A DNA stretch of 64,000 nt from the NCBI GenBank assembly GCA_023248545.1, contig JAHFEF010000009.1, positions 1 through 64,000 on the forward strand, written 5' to 3'. Positions 1 through 9,382 of the stretch are shown piece by piece; the first letter of the stretch is position 1; each line of letters opens with the position of its first letter. The notes below the pieces were generated by a model. That model saw nothing but the letters and a program-made list of their open reading frames with translations. It made no database searches and was not told where the DNA came from. The stretch is from Myxococcales bacterium (lineage in GTDB: Bacteria > Myxococcota > UBA727 > JABDBI01). A program made the position numbers and the translations under genes.

Positions 1-105
1 TTACTAATGGCCAGCGGGGTCGTGTTACACAAAATTCACACAATCGCAAGTGTCTCAATCCGACCTGCACTGGTCAAACACTCACAAACCTCGTAGGGCA
101 CATGG
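1..105. other. Window edge upstream of fabG, unassigned
   Basis: No gene can be identified here. A plus-strand frame is open from base 1 to a TAG at 94-96 (31 codons) and could be the tail of a gene cut by the window edge, but its peptide matches no family I know. A weak Shine-Dalgarno-like AGGGC lies just before the fabG start. Confidence 0.25.
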
Positions 106-831
106 ATGACAGCTTTACCCTGCACAAATCGCATCGCATTGATCACTGGAGCTAGTCGTGGCATCGGCCGAGCCATCGCACTCCAGCTTGCCCAAGACGG
201 CGCGCAAGTAATTTTAAATTATCACCGCAACGAGGCTGCAGCCCAAGAAACAGCCCAGGCAATCCAAGAGATCACTGGTCATACGCCTAAAATATTGCAG
301 TTTCATGTGGGTGATTCAGCCCAAGTGCACTCTGCTTTAAGCAAACTGCCGATTGATATTTTGGTGAACAACGCCGGTATTTCCAAAGACGGCCTATTGT
401 TACGAGCCAAAGACGCTGACTGGCAGGCCGTCTTGGATACGAACTTAAGCGGCGCATTTTATTGCTCCCGGGTATGTGCCCGTCACATGATCAAGCAACA
501 CTGGGGTCGAATTATTAATCTATCGAGCGTGATCGGACGAACCGGCAACGCCGGCCAGGTCGCCTATGCGGCCAGCAAAGCAGGAATTCTAGGCCTCACC
601 AAATCACTGGCATTGGAACTTGCCTCGCGGCAAATAACTGTCAATGCCATTGCCCCCGGCCTCATTAAGACCGATATGACAACTGGCATCGACATCGATC
701 AGCAAATTCCACTGGGTTATGCAGGGGAACCCGAAGACATTGCCCAGGCTGTCGCGTTCTTAGCCAGTGAAAAAGCTCGATATATTACAGGGCATACCCT
801 TGACATTAATGGAGGATTATATATGGTATAA
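106..831 (+). CDS. fabG: 3-oxoacyl-ACP reductase FabG (SDR family)
   Basis: Classical short-chain dehydrogenase of 241 residues. FabG performs the NADPH-dependent reduction of 3-oxoacyl-ACP in the cytoplasmic fatty-acid elongation cycle. Visible motifs are the cofactor loop TGASRGIG near residue 15, NNAG near residue 88, the catalytic Ser in NLSS near residue 140 and the YxxxK motif YAASK, followed by the IAPG segment and the C-terminal DINGG. The length is normal for FabG. An acetoacetyl-CoA reductase (PhaB-like) cannot be excluded because no other fatty-acid gene is visible beside it. The next gene starts 25 bases downstream and may be co-transcribed. Confidence 0.88.
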   Translation: MTALPCTNRIALITGASRGIGRAIALQLAQDGAQVILNYHRNEAAAQETAQAIQEITGHTPKILQFHVGDSAQVHSALSKLPIDILVNNAGISKDGLLLRAKDADWQAVLDTNLSGAFYCSRVCARHMIKQHWGRIINLSSVIGRTGNAGQVAYAASKAGILGLTKSLALELASRQITVNAIAPGLIKTDMTTGIDIDQQIPLGYAGEPEDIAQAVAFLASEKARYITGHTLDINGGLYMV

Positions 832-856
832 AAATTCGATTATTGGAGGCGCTATT

Positions 857-1816
857 TTGAAAACCAGTTGGTGCACAGCAGTCATGGTGCTTGCGTTTTC
901 TTATGATGGTTCGCTATATGCTCAAGAGCCTCCCTTCTGCCAAGACAGTTCTTTTTTTAATTCCTATATCTTTAATGTCTCAAATATTTATTGGCCGAGT
1001 GACACCTGTCCCACGGGAGCCAGCTTTGTACTCCCCGCCAACGTCATGTGCCCAGACAATGAACCCAATTGCTATGAACCTTCAAGCCGTTGGGATGTCG
1101 GTATTGCAGTTCTAAACGGTCCTTTAAAAGCCGCTAAGGCCCTTTATAAATATCGTAAAGACAACCAAGCTGCAGCGATGTCCGGTGTATTTAACGCGCT
1201 GGCTGACTCGGTGCTGATTGGGTTAAAAGGAGAAGCAACCCTTCAGGAAGCCGTCATATTTACCACACGTCTTGCTCGAGAATATCTGCGAGCCACTGAT
1301 TCAGCAGGTCCCACGTCAAGGGGAAGCTATGACGATTTACCGAACGCTGATGAAACTCCAAATCAAGCCAAGTTCCTCAAAGCTGTATTAAAAGTCCCGC
1401 TGATCATTGAGAAGAATCTAGATTGGGGAGATAACTCTACCTCAACCACCGCTTGGCTGGCCTCTTCGGCACCCGCGATGAGTCTTTCACTGCTGGAACA
1501 CTATGCTCGGTATTTTCGTCTCTTTACACTACGACCTGCCACTGGCCTTGCTCTCACCGCGATAGAAACCGTTAGTTACTGTTCAATGTGTACCCAAGCG
1601 CCTGATTCCGAAGAAGAAATCTACAAGAGCATACGGCAAGGAATGCGCGTTGGGCTGCACTGGCTCCAATACTTAGCTCTGTGGCGAGACCGCGAGGAAC
1701 CGAGCTCGCTCAAGTTTCGCCGGTTTACCTATCTAACCATGCTCGAGCACTTCCTAGTTTCGGCGGCTGATCTAGGCTACTACTATTGGTACTTACGGCC
1801 CAAACCAACCGCCTAA
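857..1816 (+). CDS. Secreted protein of unknown function
   Basis: Not recognised. I place the start at a TTG at 857 because GGAGG precedes it with good spacing and the peptide then begins with a signal sequence: one Lys, a hydrophobic stretch and a likely cleavage site after SLYA. The same frame is open further upstream into fabG, but those residues do not look like an N-terminus. The mature part (about 295 residues) has a Cys-rich start with about five Cys, then a mostly helical region rich in Leu, Ala and aromatic residues with one CSMC motif. It could sit in the periplasm or peripherally on the membrane. Confidence 0.6.
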   Translation: MKTSWCTAVMVLAFSYDGSLYAQEPPFCQDSSFFNSYIFNVSNIYWPSDTCPTGASFVLPANVMCPDNEPNCYEPSSRWDVGIAVLNGPLKAAKALYKYRKDNQAAAMSGVFNALADSVLIGLKGEATLQEAVIFTTRLAREYLRATDSAGPTSRGSYDDLPNADETPNQAKFLKAVLKVPLIIEKNLDWGDNSTSTTAWLASSAPAMSLSLLEHYARYFRLFTLRPATGLALTAIETVSYCSMCTQAPDSEEEIYKSIRQGMRVGLHWLQYLALWRDREEPSSLKFRRFTYLTMLEHFLVSAADLGYYYWYLRPKPTA

Positions 1817-1820
1817 ACCA

Positions 1821-1919
1821 CTATCTTTCCCGCTTCGCCCGTTTTTCAGCGCGTTTCTCTTTTTGGGTCTTCTGCGGTGCTTTCTTGGTTTCTCTGCGAG
1901 AGTCTTGTGATTTTCCCAT
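1821..1919 (-). CDS. Tiny highly basic protein (32 aa)
   Basis: A 33-codon frame runs from ATG at 1919 to TAG at 1821, filling the gap between two plus-strand genes. Of its 32 residues about half are Lys or Arg; it begins MGKSQDSRRETKK and ends in repeated KRAEKRAKR. Small Lys/Arg-rich proteins of this style (xxKKxPxKTxKEKRxxKRxKK) recur in bacterial genomes as hypothetical genes, which is why I keep it. No function can be assigned; nucleic-acid binding is only suggested by the charge. The Shine-Dalgarno signal is weak. Its 5' end overlaps the divergent promoter at 1905-1933. Confidence 0.5.
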   Translation of the reverse strand: MGKSQDSRRETKKAPQKTQKEKRAEKRAKRER

Positions 1920-1933
1920 GAGAGATCTATAAC
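1905..1933 (+). promoter_or_regulatory. Promoter for the APH-GrpB-Nudix gene
   Basis: -35 TTGTGA at 1905-1910, a 17-base spacer and -10 TATAAC at 1928-1933. The ATG lies 16 bases after the -10 box, which would leave a leader of about 10 bases with no clear Shine-Dalgarno sequence. Confidence 0.45.
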
Positions 1934-1949
1934 TCGAAGCAATCTAATT

Positions 1950-3803
1950 ATGCAACCCAAACCCTGGCAAGCTGAGCAAAGTGTCAGCCCCGAGCTAGCA
2001 ATTCAGCTCATCCAAACGCAGTTTCCTGCGTTGGCCCCCGTAACGCTCGAATTCTTGGGCGAAGGTTGGGACAATATTGCCTATCGAGCGAATCAAAAAT
2101 TTGTTTTCAGATTTCCCCGGCGCCAAATCGCTGTGGATTTGATCGAACTCGAGAGTTCTGTCTTGCCTCAAATCGCTGATAAACTTCCCTTGCCAATTCC
2201 CAGTCCAATTTTTTTAGGCAAGCCCAGTGGCGAGTATGCCTGGCCATTTTCAGGTTATGAGATCCTGCCAGGCCAAACAGCCTGCCGAGCGCGCTTAAGC
2301 CGTGAAGAGCGTTATGAACTCGCCAAACCCCTGGCGCAATTTTTGAAAGCCCTGCACGCGATTAAAACCGGCGCACCCGATGACAAAATGGGCCGCCTGG
2401 ATGTTGAGACGCGTTGGCCCAAGACACATCAAAATTTGACCCAAATTGCTCAACTTGGCTTATTGGCCGATACAAAGCCGCTGTTTGATCTATTGGACAG
2501 CCTACAAAATATTCGAGATCCGGGCCAACAGAAAGTTTTATGTCACGGCGACTTATATGCTCGGCACTTGCTGATAAACTCCGAACGCAAATTAGGTGGT
2601 GTCATTGATTGGGGTGATGTTCATGTTGGCAACCCCGCGGTTGATCTCGCAGTTATTTTTAGCTTTTTGCCGCCTGAAGCAAAATTTATTTTTCTAGAAA
2701 CCTATGGACCGATCGACGCCAACACTGAAAGATTGGCGCTTTTTAGAGCCCTGTTTAGCGCTTCAGTGCTTGCTCTTTATGCACATGATACGAACGATCA
2801 GGATTTGCTTGATGAAGCAATAACAGCGCTCGGATTTCTAATTAAACCGCCAAAATCCGTGTTGCCCTACGACCCCAATTGGCCCAAAGAATTTGAACAC
2901 GAGGCCAAAAAACTCAAAACTGTCTTTGGCGACCAGTTCATCGAAATCCATCATTTTGGCAGCACAGCAGTCCCTGGCCTCGCTGCAAAGCCAATTATTG
3001 ATATCTTGCTCGTGCTGCCTGATATCAAGCTCGCTGATCAGAAAATCAAAGAGATGCGTGAACTGGGTTATTTGCCCCTGGGCAGCTACGTGCACTCTAG
3101 GCATCGTATTTTCCAGATTCGGCGCAAGTTTCACGTACACGTCTTCGAAGCGGGAGACCCTGAAATCGCCTATAATCTGGCATTTCGAGACACTTTGCGC
3201 CAAAACCCTGCAGAAGCCGCGTATTATGCCCAGCTCAAAGCTGACCTGGCTGAGCGATATCCCTATGACAGCCGGGCTTATCGAGATGGCAAAGATTTGT
3301 ATGTGAAGCTGCTCAAATATCAGCCGACGGACAGCCATGAGCTTGCCTATAAAATCAGAATGCTTGAACTTTTCAAAACCAATCCCAATTGTTTTGAGCG
3401 TTCCCTAGAAGACGCGCATTTTACGGGCTCTTGCTGGCTCCTAGATAAGACTGGTGAGAAGGCGTTGCTGCTACACCACAAAAAACTCAACAATTGGTTT
3501 CAGCTGGGTGGCCATGCCGATGGAGACCCCAATTTACTGAGGGTGGCCATCAAAGAAGCTCAGGAAGAATCAGGCATTCAGAATATTATTGCCGTTCAAA
3601 ATGGCATTTTTGACATCGATATTCACCGCGTACCAGGACATGAGCATTACGACGTCAGGTTCTTATTGCAGGTAGCCAGCGACGAGCAAGCCCAGCAGAA
3701 CCATGAATCCAATGAACTACGCTGGATTGGCAAAGACCTCAAAGAGCTCCCAACACAAAGCGAGTCCGTGGTCAGAATGTTTAGAAAGTGGACTCACTCA
3801 TAA
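1950..3803 (+). CDS. APH-type kinase / GrpB / Nudix three-domain protein
   Basis: A 617-residue fusion of three normally separate domains. Residues about 20-290 form an aminoglycoside/choline-phosphotransferase-like fold with the catalytic HGDLYARHLL (the usual Asn of HxDxxxxN is His) and the Mg-binding IDWGD. Residues about 305-455 match the GrpB (UPF0157) nucleotidyltransferase-like family: YDPNWP, then HFGSTAVPGLAAKPIIDI. Residues about 475-615 are a Nudix hydrolase with GGHADGD followed by KEAQEESGI, close to the Nudix box. Each domain handles phosphorylated small molecules or nucleotides, so a multistep small-molecule kinase/hydrolase is plausible, but the substrate is unknown. The 3' end overlaps the convergent toxin gene by 10 bases. 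Confidence 0.85.
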   Translation: MQPKPWQAEQSVSPELAIQLIQTQFPALAPVTLEFLGEGWDNIAYRANQKFVFRFPRRQIAVDLIELESSVLPQIADKLPLPIPSPIFLGKPSGEYAWPFSGYEILPGQTACRARLSREERYELAKPLAQFLKALHAIKTGAPDDKMGRLDVETRWPKTHQNLTQIAQLGLLADTKPLFDLLDSLQNIRDPGQQKVLCHGDLYARHLLINSERKLGGVIDWGDVHVGNPAVDLAVIFSFLPPEAKFIFLETYGPIDANTERLALFRALFSASVLALYAHDTNDQDLLDEAITALGFLIKPPKSVLPYDPNWPKEFEHEAKKLKTVFGDQFIEIHHFGSTAVPGLAAKPIIDILLVLPDIKLADQKIKEMRELGYLPLGSYVHSRHRIFQIRRKFHVHVFEAGDPEIAYNLAFRDTLRQNPAEAAYYAQLKADLAERYPYDSRAYRDGKDLYVKLLKYQPTDSHELAYKIRMLELFKTNPNCFERSLEDAHFTGSCWLLDKTGEKALLLHHKKLNNWFQLGGHADGDPNLLRVAIKEAQEESGIQNIIAVQNGIFDIDIHRVPGHEHYDVRFLLQVASDEQAQQNHESNELRWIGKDLKELPTQSESVVRMFRKWTHS

Positions 3804-4057
3804 ACATCTTTTCGATGTTTGATGGCCACAATAACAACCGTTTGCGCCGAAACATCAATTCGATAAACCACCCGATACTCACCCACCCGCAATCGTCGAT
3901 GGCCTTTTAGGCTGTAACGCAGGGGCTTACCCAATCCAATGGGATCAACCATCAAACGCTCCTCAATCGCCCGCTTAATCAGGGTTCTCATGGACAATGG
4001 AAGCTCTGGAATATGTTTGGACACAACTTCTTCCAAATAACGAATCTGATAGCTCAT
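3794..4057 (-). CDS. RelE/ParE-family toxin
   Basis: 87 residues with the RelE fold pattern: N-terminal helices, then GKPLRYSLKGHRRLRVGEYR and VVYRI, ending with a strand around VVIVAIKHRKDVYE. RelE toxins cleave mRNA in the ribosomal A site, whereas ParE members poison gyrase. The basic KGHRRLRVGEYR segment and C-terminal KHRKDVY favour the RelE side. Its start overlaps the antitoxin stop as ATGA (4054-4057), giving translational coupling in the usual antitoxin-first order. The stop region overlaps the end of the preceding plus-strand gene by 10 bases. Confidence 0.82.
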   Translation of the reverse strand: MSYQIRYLEEVVSKHIPELPLSMRTLIKRAIEERLMVDPIGLGKPLRYSLKGHRRLRVGEYRVVYRIDVSAQTVVIVAIKHRKDVYE

Positions 4058-4275
4058 TTCCAGGCATCGTCATGGCTAAAGGTTTTGGCGCCGTCTTTGT
4101 CCAACTTGTCAGCCAGCTTGGCAAGATAGAAGTCCTCACGCATCTCCAAAGCTTCGAGGGTCAGCTCTTTAACAACGCTGGAAACAGACTTACGCTCCTG
4201 CCTTGCCATCTCAGTCAGCAACAGGGCCGTGTCTTCCTCAAATGTGGTATTAATCCTTGGATTTCTTGCGACCAT
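4054..4275 (-). CDS. Ribbon-helix-helix-type antitoxin
   Basis: 73 residues from ATG at 4275. The frame is open upstream, but that part runs through the promoter and the groEL terminator, so it is not coding. The N-terminus NPRINTTFEEDTALLLTEMA followed by ERKSVSSVVKELTLEAL has the strand-helix-helix pattern of RHH repressors, and the acidic C-terminus would wrap the toxin. It is expected to neutralise the downstream RelE-type toxin and repress its own promoter. No Shine-Dalgarno sequence is present; the -10 box ends 6 bases before the ATG, so the mRNA is predicted to be leaderless. Confidence 0.72.
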   Translation of the reverse strand: MVARNPRINTTFEEDTALLLTEMARQERKSVSSVVKELTLEALEMREDFYLAKLADKLDKDGAKTFSHDDAWK

Positions 4276-4281
4276 AGAAGG

Positions 4282-4311
4282 AGTGTACCACTTTGGTATC
4301 ACTTTTGTCAA
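4282..4311 (-). promoter_or_regulatory. Toxin-antitoxin promoter with overlapping operator
   Basis: Read on the minus strand: -35 TTGACA at 4311-4306, an 18-base spacer and -10 TACACT at 4287-4282, then 6 bases to the ATG. An imperfect inverted repeat at 4283-4302 (GTGTACCA, 3 bases, TGGTATCAC) overlaps the -10 box and is a natural operator for antitoxin autorepression. Confidence 0.65.
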
Positions 4312-4315
4312 ATTC

Positions 4316-4342
4316 AAAAAAAGCCCCCAAAACTGTGGGGGC
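4316..4342 (-). terminator. Rho-independent terminator of the groESL operon
   Basis: On the minus strand GCCCCC(ACAGTTTT)GGGGGC is followed by seven T residues. It lies 11 bases after the groEL stop. The T-tract runs almost directly into the -35 box of the toxin-antitoxin promoter. Confidence 0.85.
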
Positions 4343-4353
4343 CTCAAAAGATC

Positions 4354-6293
<1,940 letters not shown>

Positions 6294-6302
6294 GCCGCTA
6301 TC

Positions 6303-6521
6303 TTAAGCACAAAATTTGGAAAGACAAGCAGAGAGCGTTTTTTTGTTGAGGGTTCGAAGTGCACGGGTTGAAAGCGCAATGCGGATAAATCGGCCGGTTT
6401 CAACGTCGAATACACGCTTGGTTTGAATGTTGGCGCTGAGCTTGCGTTTGGTCTTAATGTTGGAGTGGGACACGCGGTTGCCATTCATCCAAGATTTGCC
6501 AGTGAGGGTACAAATTGCCAT
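6303..6521 (-). CDS. rpmB: 50S ribosomal protein L28
   Basis: 72 residues with the L28 signature GNRVSHSNIKTKRKLSANIQ, then KRVFDVETGRFIRIALSTRA. L28 is a small basic protein of the large ribosomal subunit. An AAGGAG Shine-Dalgarno sequence precedes the ATG. Unlike the usual rpmB-rpmG pairing, rpmB here leads directly into groES-groEL. Confidence 0.93.
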   Translation of the reverse strand: MAICTLTGKSWMNGNRVSHSNIKTKRKLSANIQTKRVFDVETGRFIRIALSTRALRTLNKKTLSACLSKFCA

Positions 6522-6542
6522 AAAAACTCCTTGAAGGCCCGG

Positions 6543-6570
6543 ACTGTAGCATTTTTCAGGAAATGAGCAA
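6543..6570 (-). promoter_or_regulatory. Promoter for rpmB-groES-groEL
   Basis: Minus strand: -35 TTGCTC at 6570-6565, a 16-base spacer and -10 TACAGT at 6548-6543, followed by a 21-base stretch that contains AAGGAG. This is a conventional leader, unlike the leaderless starts seen elsewhere in the window. No CIRCE inverted repeat is present. Confidence 0.45.
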
Positions 6571-6663
6571 GTCCTACTGGTTTTTGGAAGCTAGGATGAT
6601 CGCCTGACGCAGTAAATCACCTAACGACTTAACGTCCTCTCACCCTAAAGGAGGGCGACAAAA

Positions 6664-7041
6664 ATGAATCGTTCAACACGTGTTTCTTGTCTGTTTGCGA
6701 CCCTGTTTCTGCTAGGCCTACCTGTTTACAAACTAGCTGCGTGCGGTGAGGTTAACTACTACCCACCCCCACCCCAGCAATACATGGCTTTTGAAGGACA
6801 GTCCTGCTCCTATTATCCTGGCTATGGCCCGCAATGTGCACCGGGATTGCTCTGTGTTAATCCCGGCTTTAACGTCGGGTTTGGTGTCTGTCGCGCACAG
6901 ACTTGGGGCAATAATGGCGGTTGGAATAATGGTGGATGGAACAATGGCGGATGGAACAACGGTGGGTGGAACAACGGTGGGTGGCATGGCGGTTGGAACG
7001 GTAGAGTCTGCTACGGTCCAGCATGCGGATCCCCTCACTAA
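6664..7041 (+). CDS. Secreted Cys-rich protein with NNGGW repeats
   Basis: 125 residues, not recognised. A very strong AAGGAGG precedes the ATG. Residues 1-26 are a signal peptide ending near LAACG. The middle has a Pro-rich stretch (YYPPPPQQY) and a Cys-rich block with CSYYPGYGPQCAPGLLC and a later VC, resembling small disulfide-knotted domains. Five perfect NNGGW repeats follow, then HGGW and a final CYGPACG. The eight or so Cys imply a disulfide-stabilised exported product, possibly a T2SS substrate or surface adhesive. Glycine-tryptophan repeats are typical of structural or binding surfaces, but no function can be assigned. Confidence 0.75.
   Translation: MNRSTRVSCLFATLFLLGLPVYKLAACGEVNYYPPPPQQYMAFEGQSCSYYPGYGPQCAPGLLCVNPGFNVGFGVCRAQTWGNNGGWNNGGWNNGGWNNGGWNNGGWHGGWNGRVCYGPACGSPH
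6910..6984 (+). repeat. Five 15-base tandem repeats encoding NNGGW
   Basis: Five in-frame 15-base units of the form AAYAAYGGNGGNTGG, with a degenerate sixth unit (HGGW) after them. Units differ at third positions, so they have diverged at silent sites while the peptide stayed fixed. Confidence 0.85.
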
Positions 7042-7081
7042 TCTTTGAAATAAACTAGGACCCCTGACCCGTTGAAGCGGC

Positions 7082-7909
7082 ATGATGCCATGCCGTTTTT
7101 TGGTTTTGTGGTCCTTGTTCGCTCTCTCCACGCAAGCTCAAGAAAACTGCATGGATCCATTCTCTTTCAGTCACCAGCACTTCTATTTTGTGAGACAGAA
7201 TGAGAGTCAGATAGACTCCTCTTATATTGTCTCACCGACCAACAAAATCACCTATTCAGAGACAACCTATATAAAACCCATCTGCTCGGATCTCAATAAA
7301 ATCCTTTATCTTTATGACGGAACATATCATGTTTCCACACTGATCCTTCATAACACGATTGCTCAGTCATTATGGAGCAATGGCACAAAATGGGGAAACC
7401 AGCCTATCTATGAGCCGTGCACCAACAGCACGCCTTTCACGATCCAGACCGACCGTGGTTTTGCCAATCTATTTGATGATGGACTTTCGAGCCAGTACCG
7501 GATCTACACAGGAAACGGCCCAAACACTTATAGAAACCTGATCGGATACGTCGAACTCATGGAAGACGCTAACAACAGTGTCACCGTACGCGCACGCCTC
7601 ACGCATTCTATATTGGCGACGGGCGTTAAAGACAATTCATCCCATTCCTGGGAGGTTTGGAACAACTCAACGTTGCCGCCTATGGCACTCGCTTTTTTGA
7701 TCGGATTCAAAGTAACCAAAGATCTGGATTGCAGTGGGCCAGGGCCAGAACCGGCTCCACAACCTGTCTCATGGCCTTCAAAATATGCCGGCATTATCGG
7801 CGGGGGCGCAGCCCTTGCTGTAGCAGCATTTGTTGGGCTGGCTTGGTATCGGTATCACAATCATCAGCGCAGCGATGAAGAAGCGCGGCTCATTGTGCAC
7901 GCTCAATAA
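7082..7909 (+). CDS. Exported single-pass membrane protein, unknown
   Basis: 275 residues. The N-terminus (MPCRFLVLWSLFALSTQAQE) is a signal peptide. About 200 exported residues follow, rich in Asn, Thr and Tyr, with about six Cys, then a Pro-rich hinge (GPGPEPAPQP) and a C-terminal transmembrane helix near residues 234-255, ending with a short charged tail (HQRSDEEARLIVHAQ). It looks like a type I membrane protein anchored by its C-terminus. Two ATGs are adjacent at 7082 and 7085 and no good Shine-Dalgarno sequence is present. It may follow the NNGGW-repeat gene on one transcript (40-base gap). The stop region overlaps convergent proS by 7 bases. Confidence 0.68.
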   Translation: MMPCRFLVLWSLFALSTQAQENCMDPFSFSHQHFYFVRQNESQIDSSYIVSPTNKITYSETTYIKPICSDLNKILYLYDGTYHVSTLILHNTIAQSLWSNGTKWGNQPIYEPCTNSTPFTIQTDRGFANLFDDGLSSQYRIYTGNGPNTYRNLIGYVELMEDANNSVTVRARLTHSILATGVKDNSSHSWEVWNNSTLPPMALAFLIGFKVTKDLDCSGPGPEPAPQPVSWPSKYAGIIGGGAALAVAAFVGLAWYRYHNHQRSDEEARLIVHAQ

Positions 7910-9378
7910 GCTTTCGCAAAAATAATTCGCTGCGTACTGGGCTGTCCCGTAAACAAGCATTTTCCAGGCTCTTTGGGGCCCGCCAGTGGAATACAACGCG
8001 GCGTGACTTTGTGTTTGGCCAGCAACTCATGCCCAATGGCTGCTTCGTTCCAATGACACAGTGCAAAACCAGAATCTTTCTCAAAATAGGCCTCGAACTC
8101 AGCTTGCGTATTGATCTCACAGGTGTGCGCATCACGAAATGCCTCGGCCTTGGCGAGCAGACCCGTCTGCATATCTTCTAGCAGGCTACCAATTTGTTCT
8201 AAGAAAGCTTCGGGTGTGAGAAATTGCTTCTCAGTGTGCACTTTATCTCGACGAGCAACGACTATCTGGTTTTTGGCCAAATCTTTGGGGCCAATCTCTA
8301 CACGAACAGGCACGCCTTTTTTGATATGCGCCCAAGTTTTTTCGCCGCCACGCATGTCGCGCTTGTCAAATAAAACCCGAATCTCTTTGGCCCTCAGGTC
8401 TTTTTCCAAGCGTTCACAGGCCGCAAATACTTGAGATTGCTCCTCGGGGGTCTTATAAATCGGCAAAATCACCACTTGTTTGGGGGCTACTCGAGGAGGC
8501 AGCACCAACCCATCATCGTCGCTATGAACCATAATCAATCCGCCCACCAAACGAGTCGCTGCTCCCCAAGAAGTCGTCCAAGCAATTTGGATTTGACCAG
8601 CTTCGTCCGTGAACTTGATTTCAGATGCCTTGGCGAAATTCTGGCCCAGAAAATGCGAGGTGGCCGCTTGTAACGCTTTGCCATCCTGCATCATGGCCTC
8701 GATACAATAGGTGTCTACTGCCCCAGGAAAGCGTTCATCTGCAGTTTTCATGCCTTTAATCACTGGGAGAGCCAAATAATTTCGAGCGAAATTCTCATAG
8801 ACATCGAGCATCTTGAGCGTTTCAGCTTCAGCTTCCTGCTTCGTTGCATGAACCGTGTGCCCTTCCTGCCATAAAAACTCTGTGGTTCTCAAGAACATCC
8901 GCGTGCGCATTTCCCAGCGCATCACGTTGGCCCACTGGTTAATTAAAATTGGCAAATCTCGATAAGACTGCACCCACTTCGAGTAGGAGTAGCCAATAAT
9001 CGTCTCGCTGGTCGGGCGGATCACATAGGGCTCTTCGAGCAAGCCAGCCGGCCGGAGGCCGCCCTCGCCATCGGCTTCCAGTCTATGATGAGTTACTACG
9101 GCACATTCTTTGGCAAAGCCCTCTATGTGTGCTGCTTCTTTGGCTAAAAAACTCACGGGGATGAGCAGGGGGAAATAGGCGTTCTCGTGACCCGTGTCTT
9201 TGATCATCTTGTCTAGGCCTTGTTGGATCAGCTCCCAGACCCCATAGCCCCAGGGTTTGATCACCATGCAGCCTCGGACGGGGGAGTTTTCGGCCATATC
9301 AGCGGCTTTGATCACCTGCTGATACCATTCGGGATAATTTTCGGCTCGGGTCGGGCTAATCGCGTTTTGCTTGGACAT
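7903..9378 (-). CDS. proS: Prolyl-tRNA synthetase, short archaeal/eukaryote-like type
   Basis: 491 residues. It charges tRNA-Pro in the cytoplasm. The class II synthetase core is visible, with motif 2 around MRWEMRTRMFLRTTEFLWQE preceded by TSETIIGYSYSKW, and the anticodon-binding domain follows residue about 300. There is no inserted editing domain, so this is the short ProRS class, which occurs in archaea, eukaryotes and scattered bacteria, rather than the long E. coli type. It starts 4 bases after the AAA_14 ATPase gene and is likely co-transcribed with it. Confidence 0.95.
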   Translation of the reverse strand: MSKQNAISPTRAENYPEWYQQVIKAADMAENSPVRGCMVIKPWGYGVWELIQQGLDKMIKDTGHENAYFPLLIPVSFLAKEAAHIEGFAKECAVVTHHRLEADGEGGLRPAGLLEEPYVIRPTSETIIGYSYSKWVQSYRDLPILINQWANVMRWEMRTRMFLRTTEFLWQEGHTVHATKQEAEAETLKMLDVYENFARNYLALPVIKGMKTADERFPGAVDTYCIEAMMQDGKALQAATSHFLGQNFAKASEIKFTDEAGQIQIAWTTSWGAATRLVGGLIMVHSDDDGLVLPPRVAPKQVVILPIYKTPEEQSQVFAACERLEKDLRAKEIRVLFDKRDMRGGEKTWAHIKKGVPVRVEIGPKDLAKNQIVVARRDKVHTEKQFLTPEAFLEQIGSLLEDMQTGLLAKAEAFRDAHTCEINTQAEFEAYFEKDSGFALCHWNEAAIGHELLAKHKVTPRCIPLAGPKEPGKCLFTGQPSTQRIIFAKAY

Positions 9379-9382
9379 AAGA

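Noticed and set aside
1-96. A C-terminal gene fragment such as fabD at the window edge
   Set aside because: The 31-codon peptide has no recognisable FabD or other motif, so it was left unassigned.
6522-6660. CIRCE/HrcA operator before the chaperonin operon
   Set aside because: No TTAGCACTC/GAGTGCTAA inverted repeat occurs upstream of rpmB or in the 9 bases before groES.
6910-6984. Tandem repeats as a CRISPR array
   Set aside because: The 15-base units are contiguous, in frame and code for NNGGW; there are no spacers.
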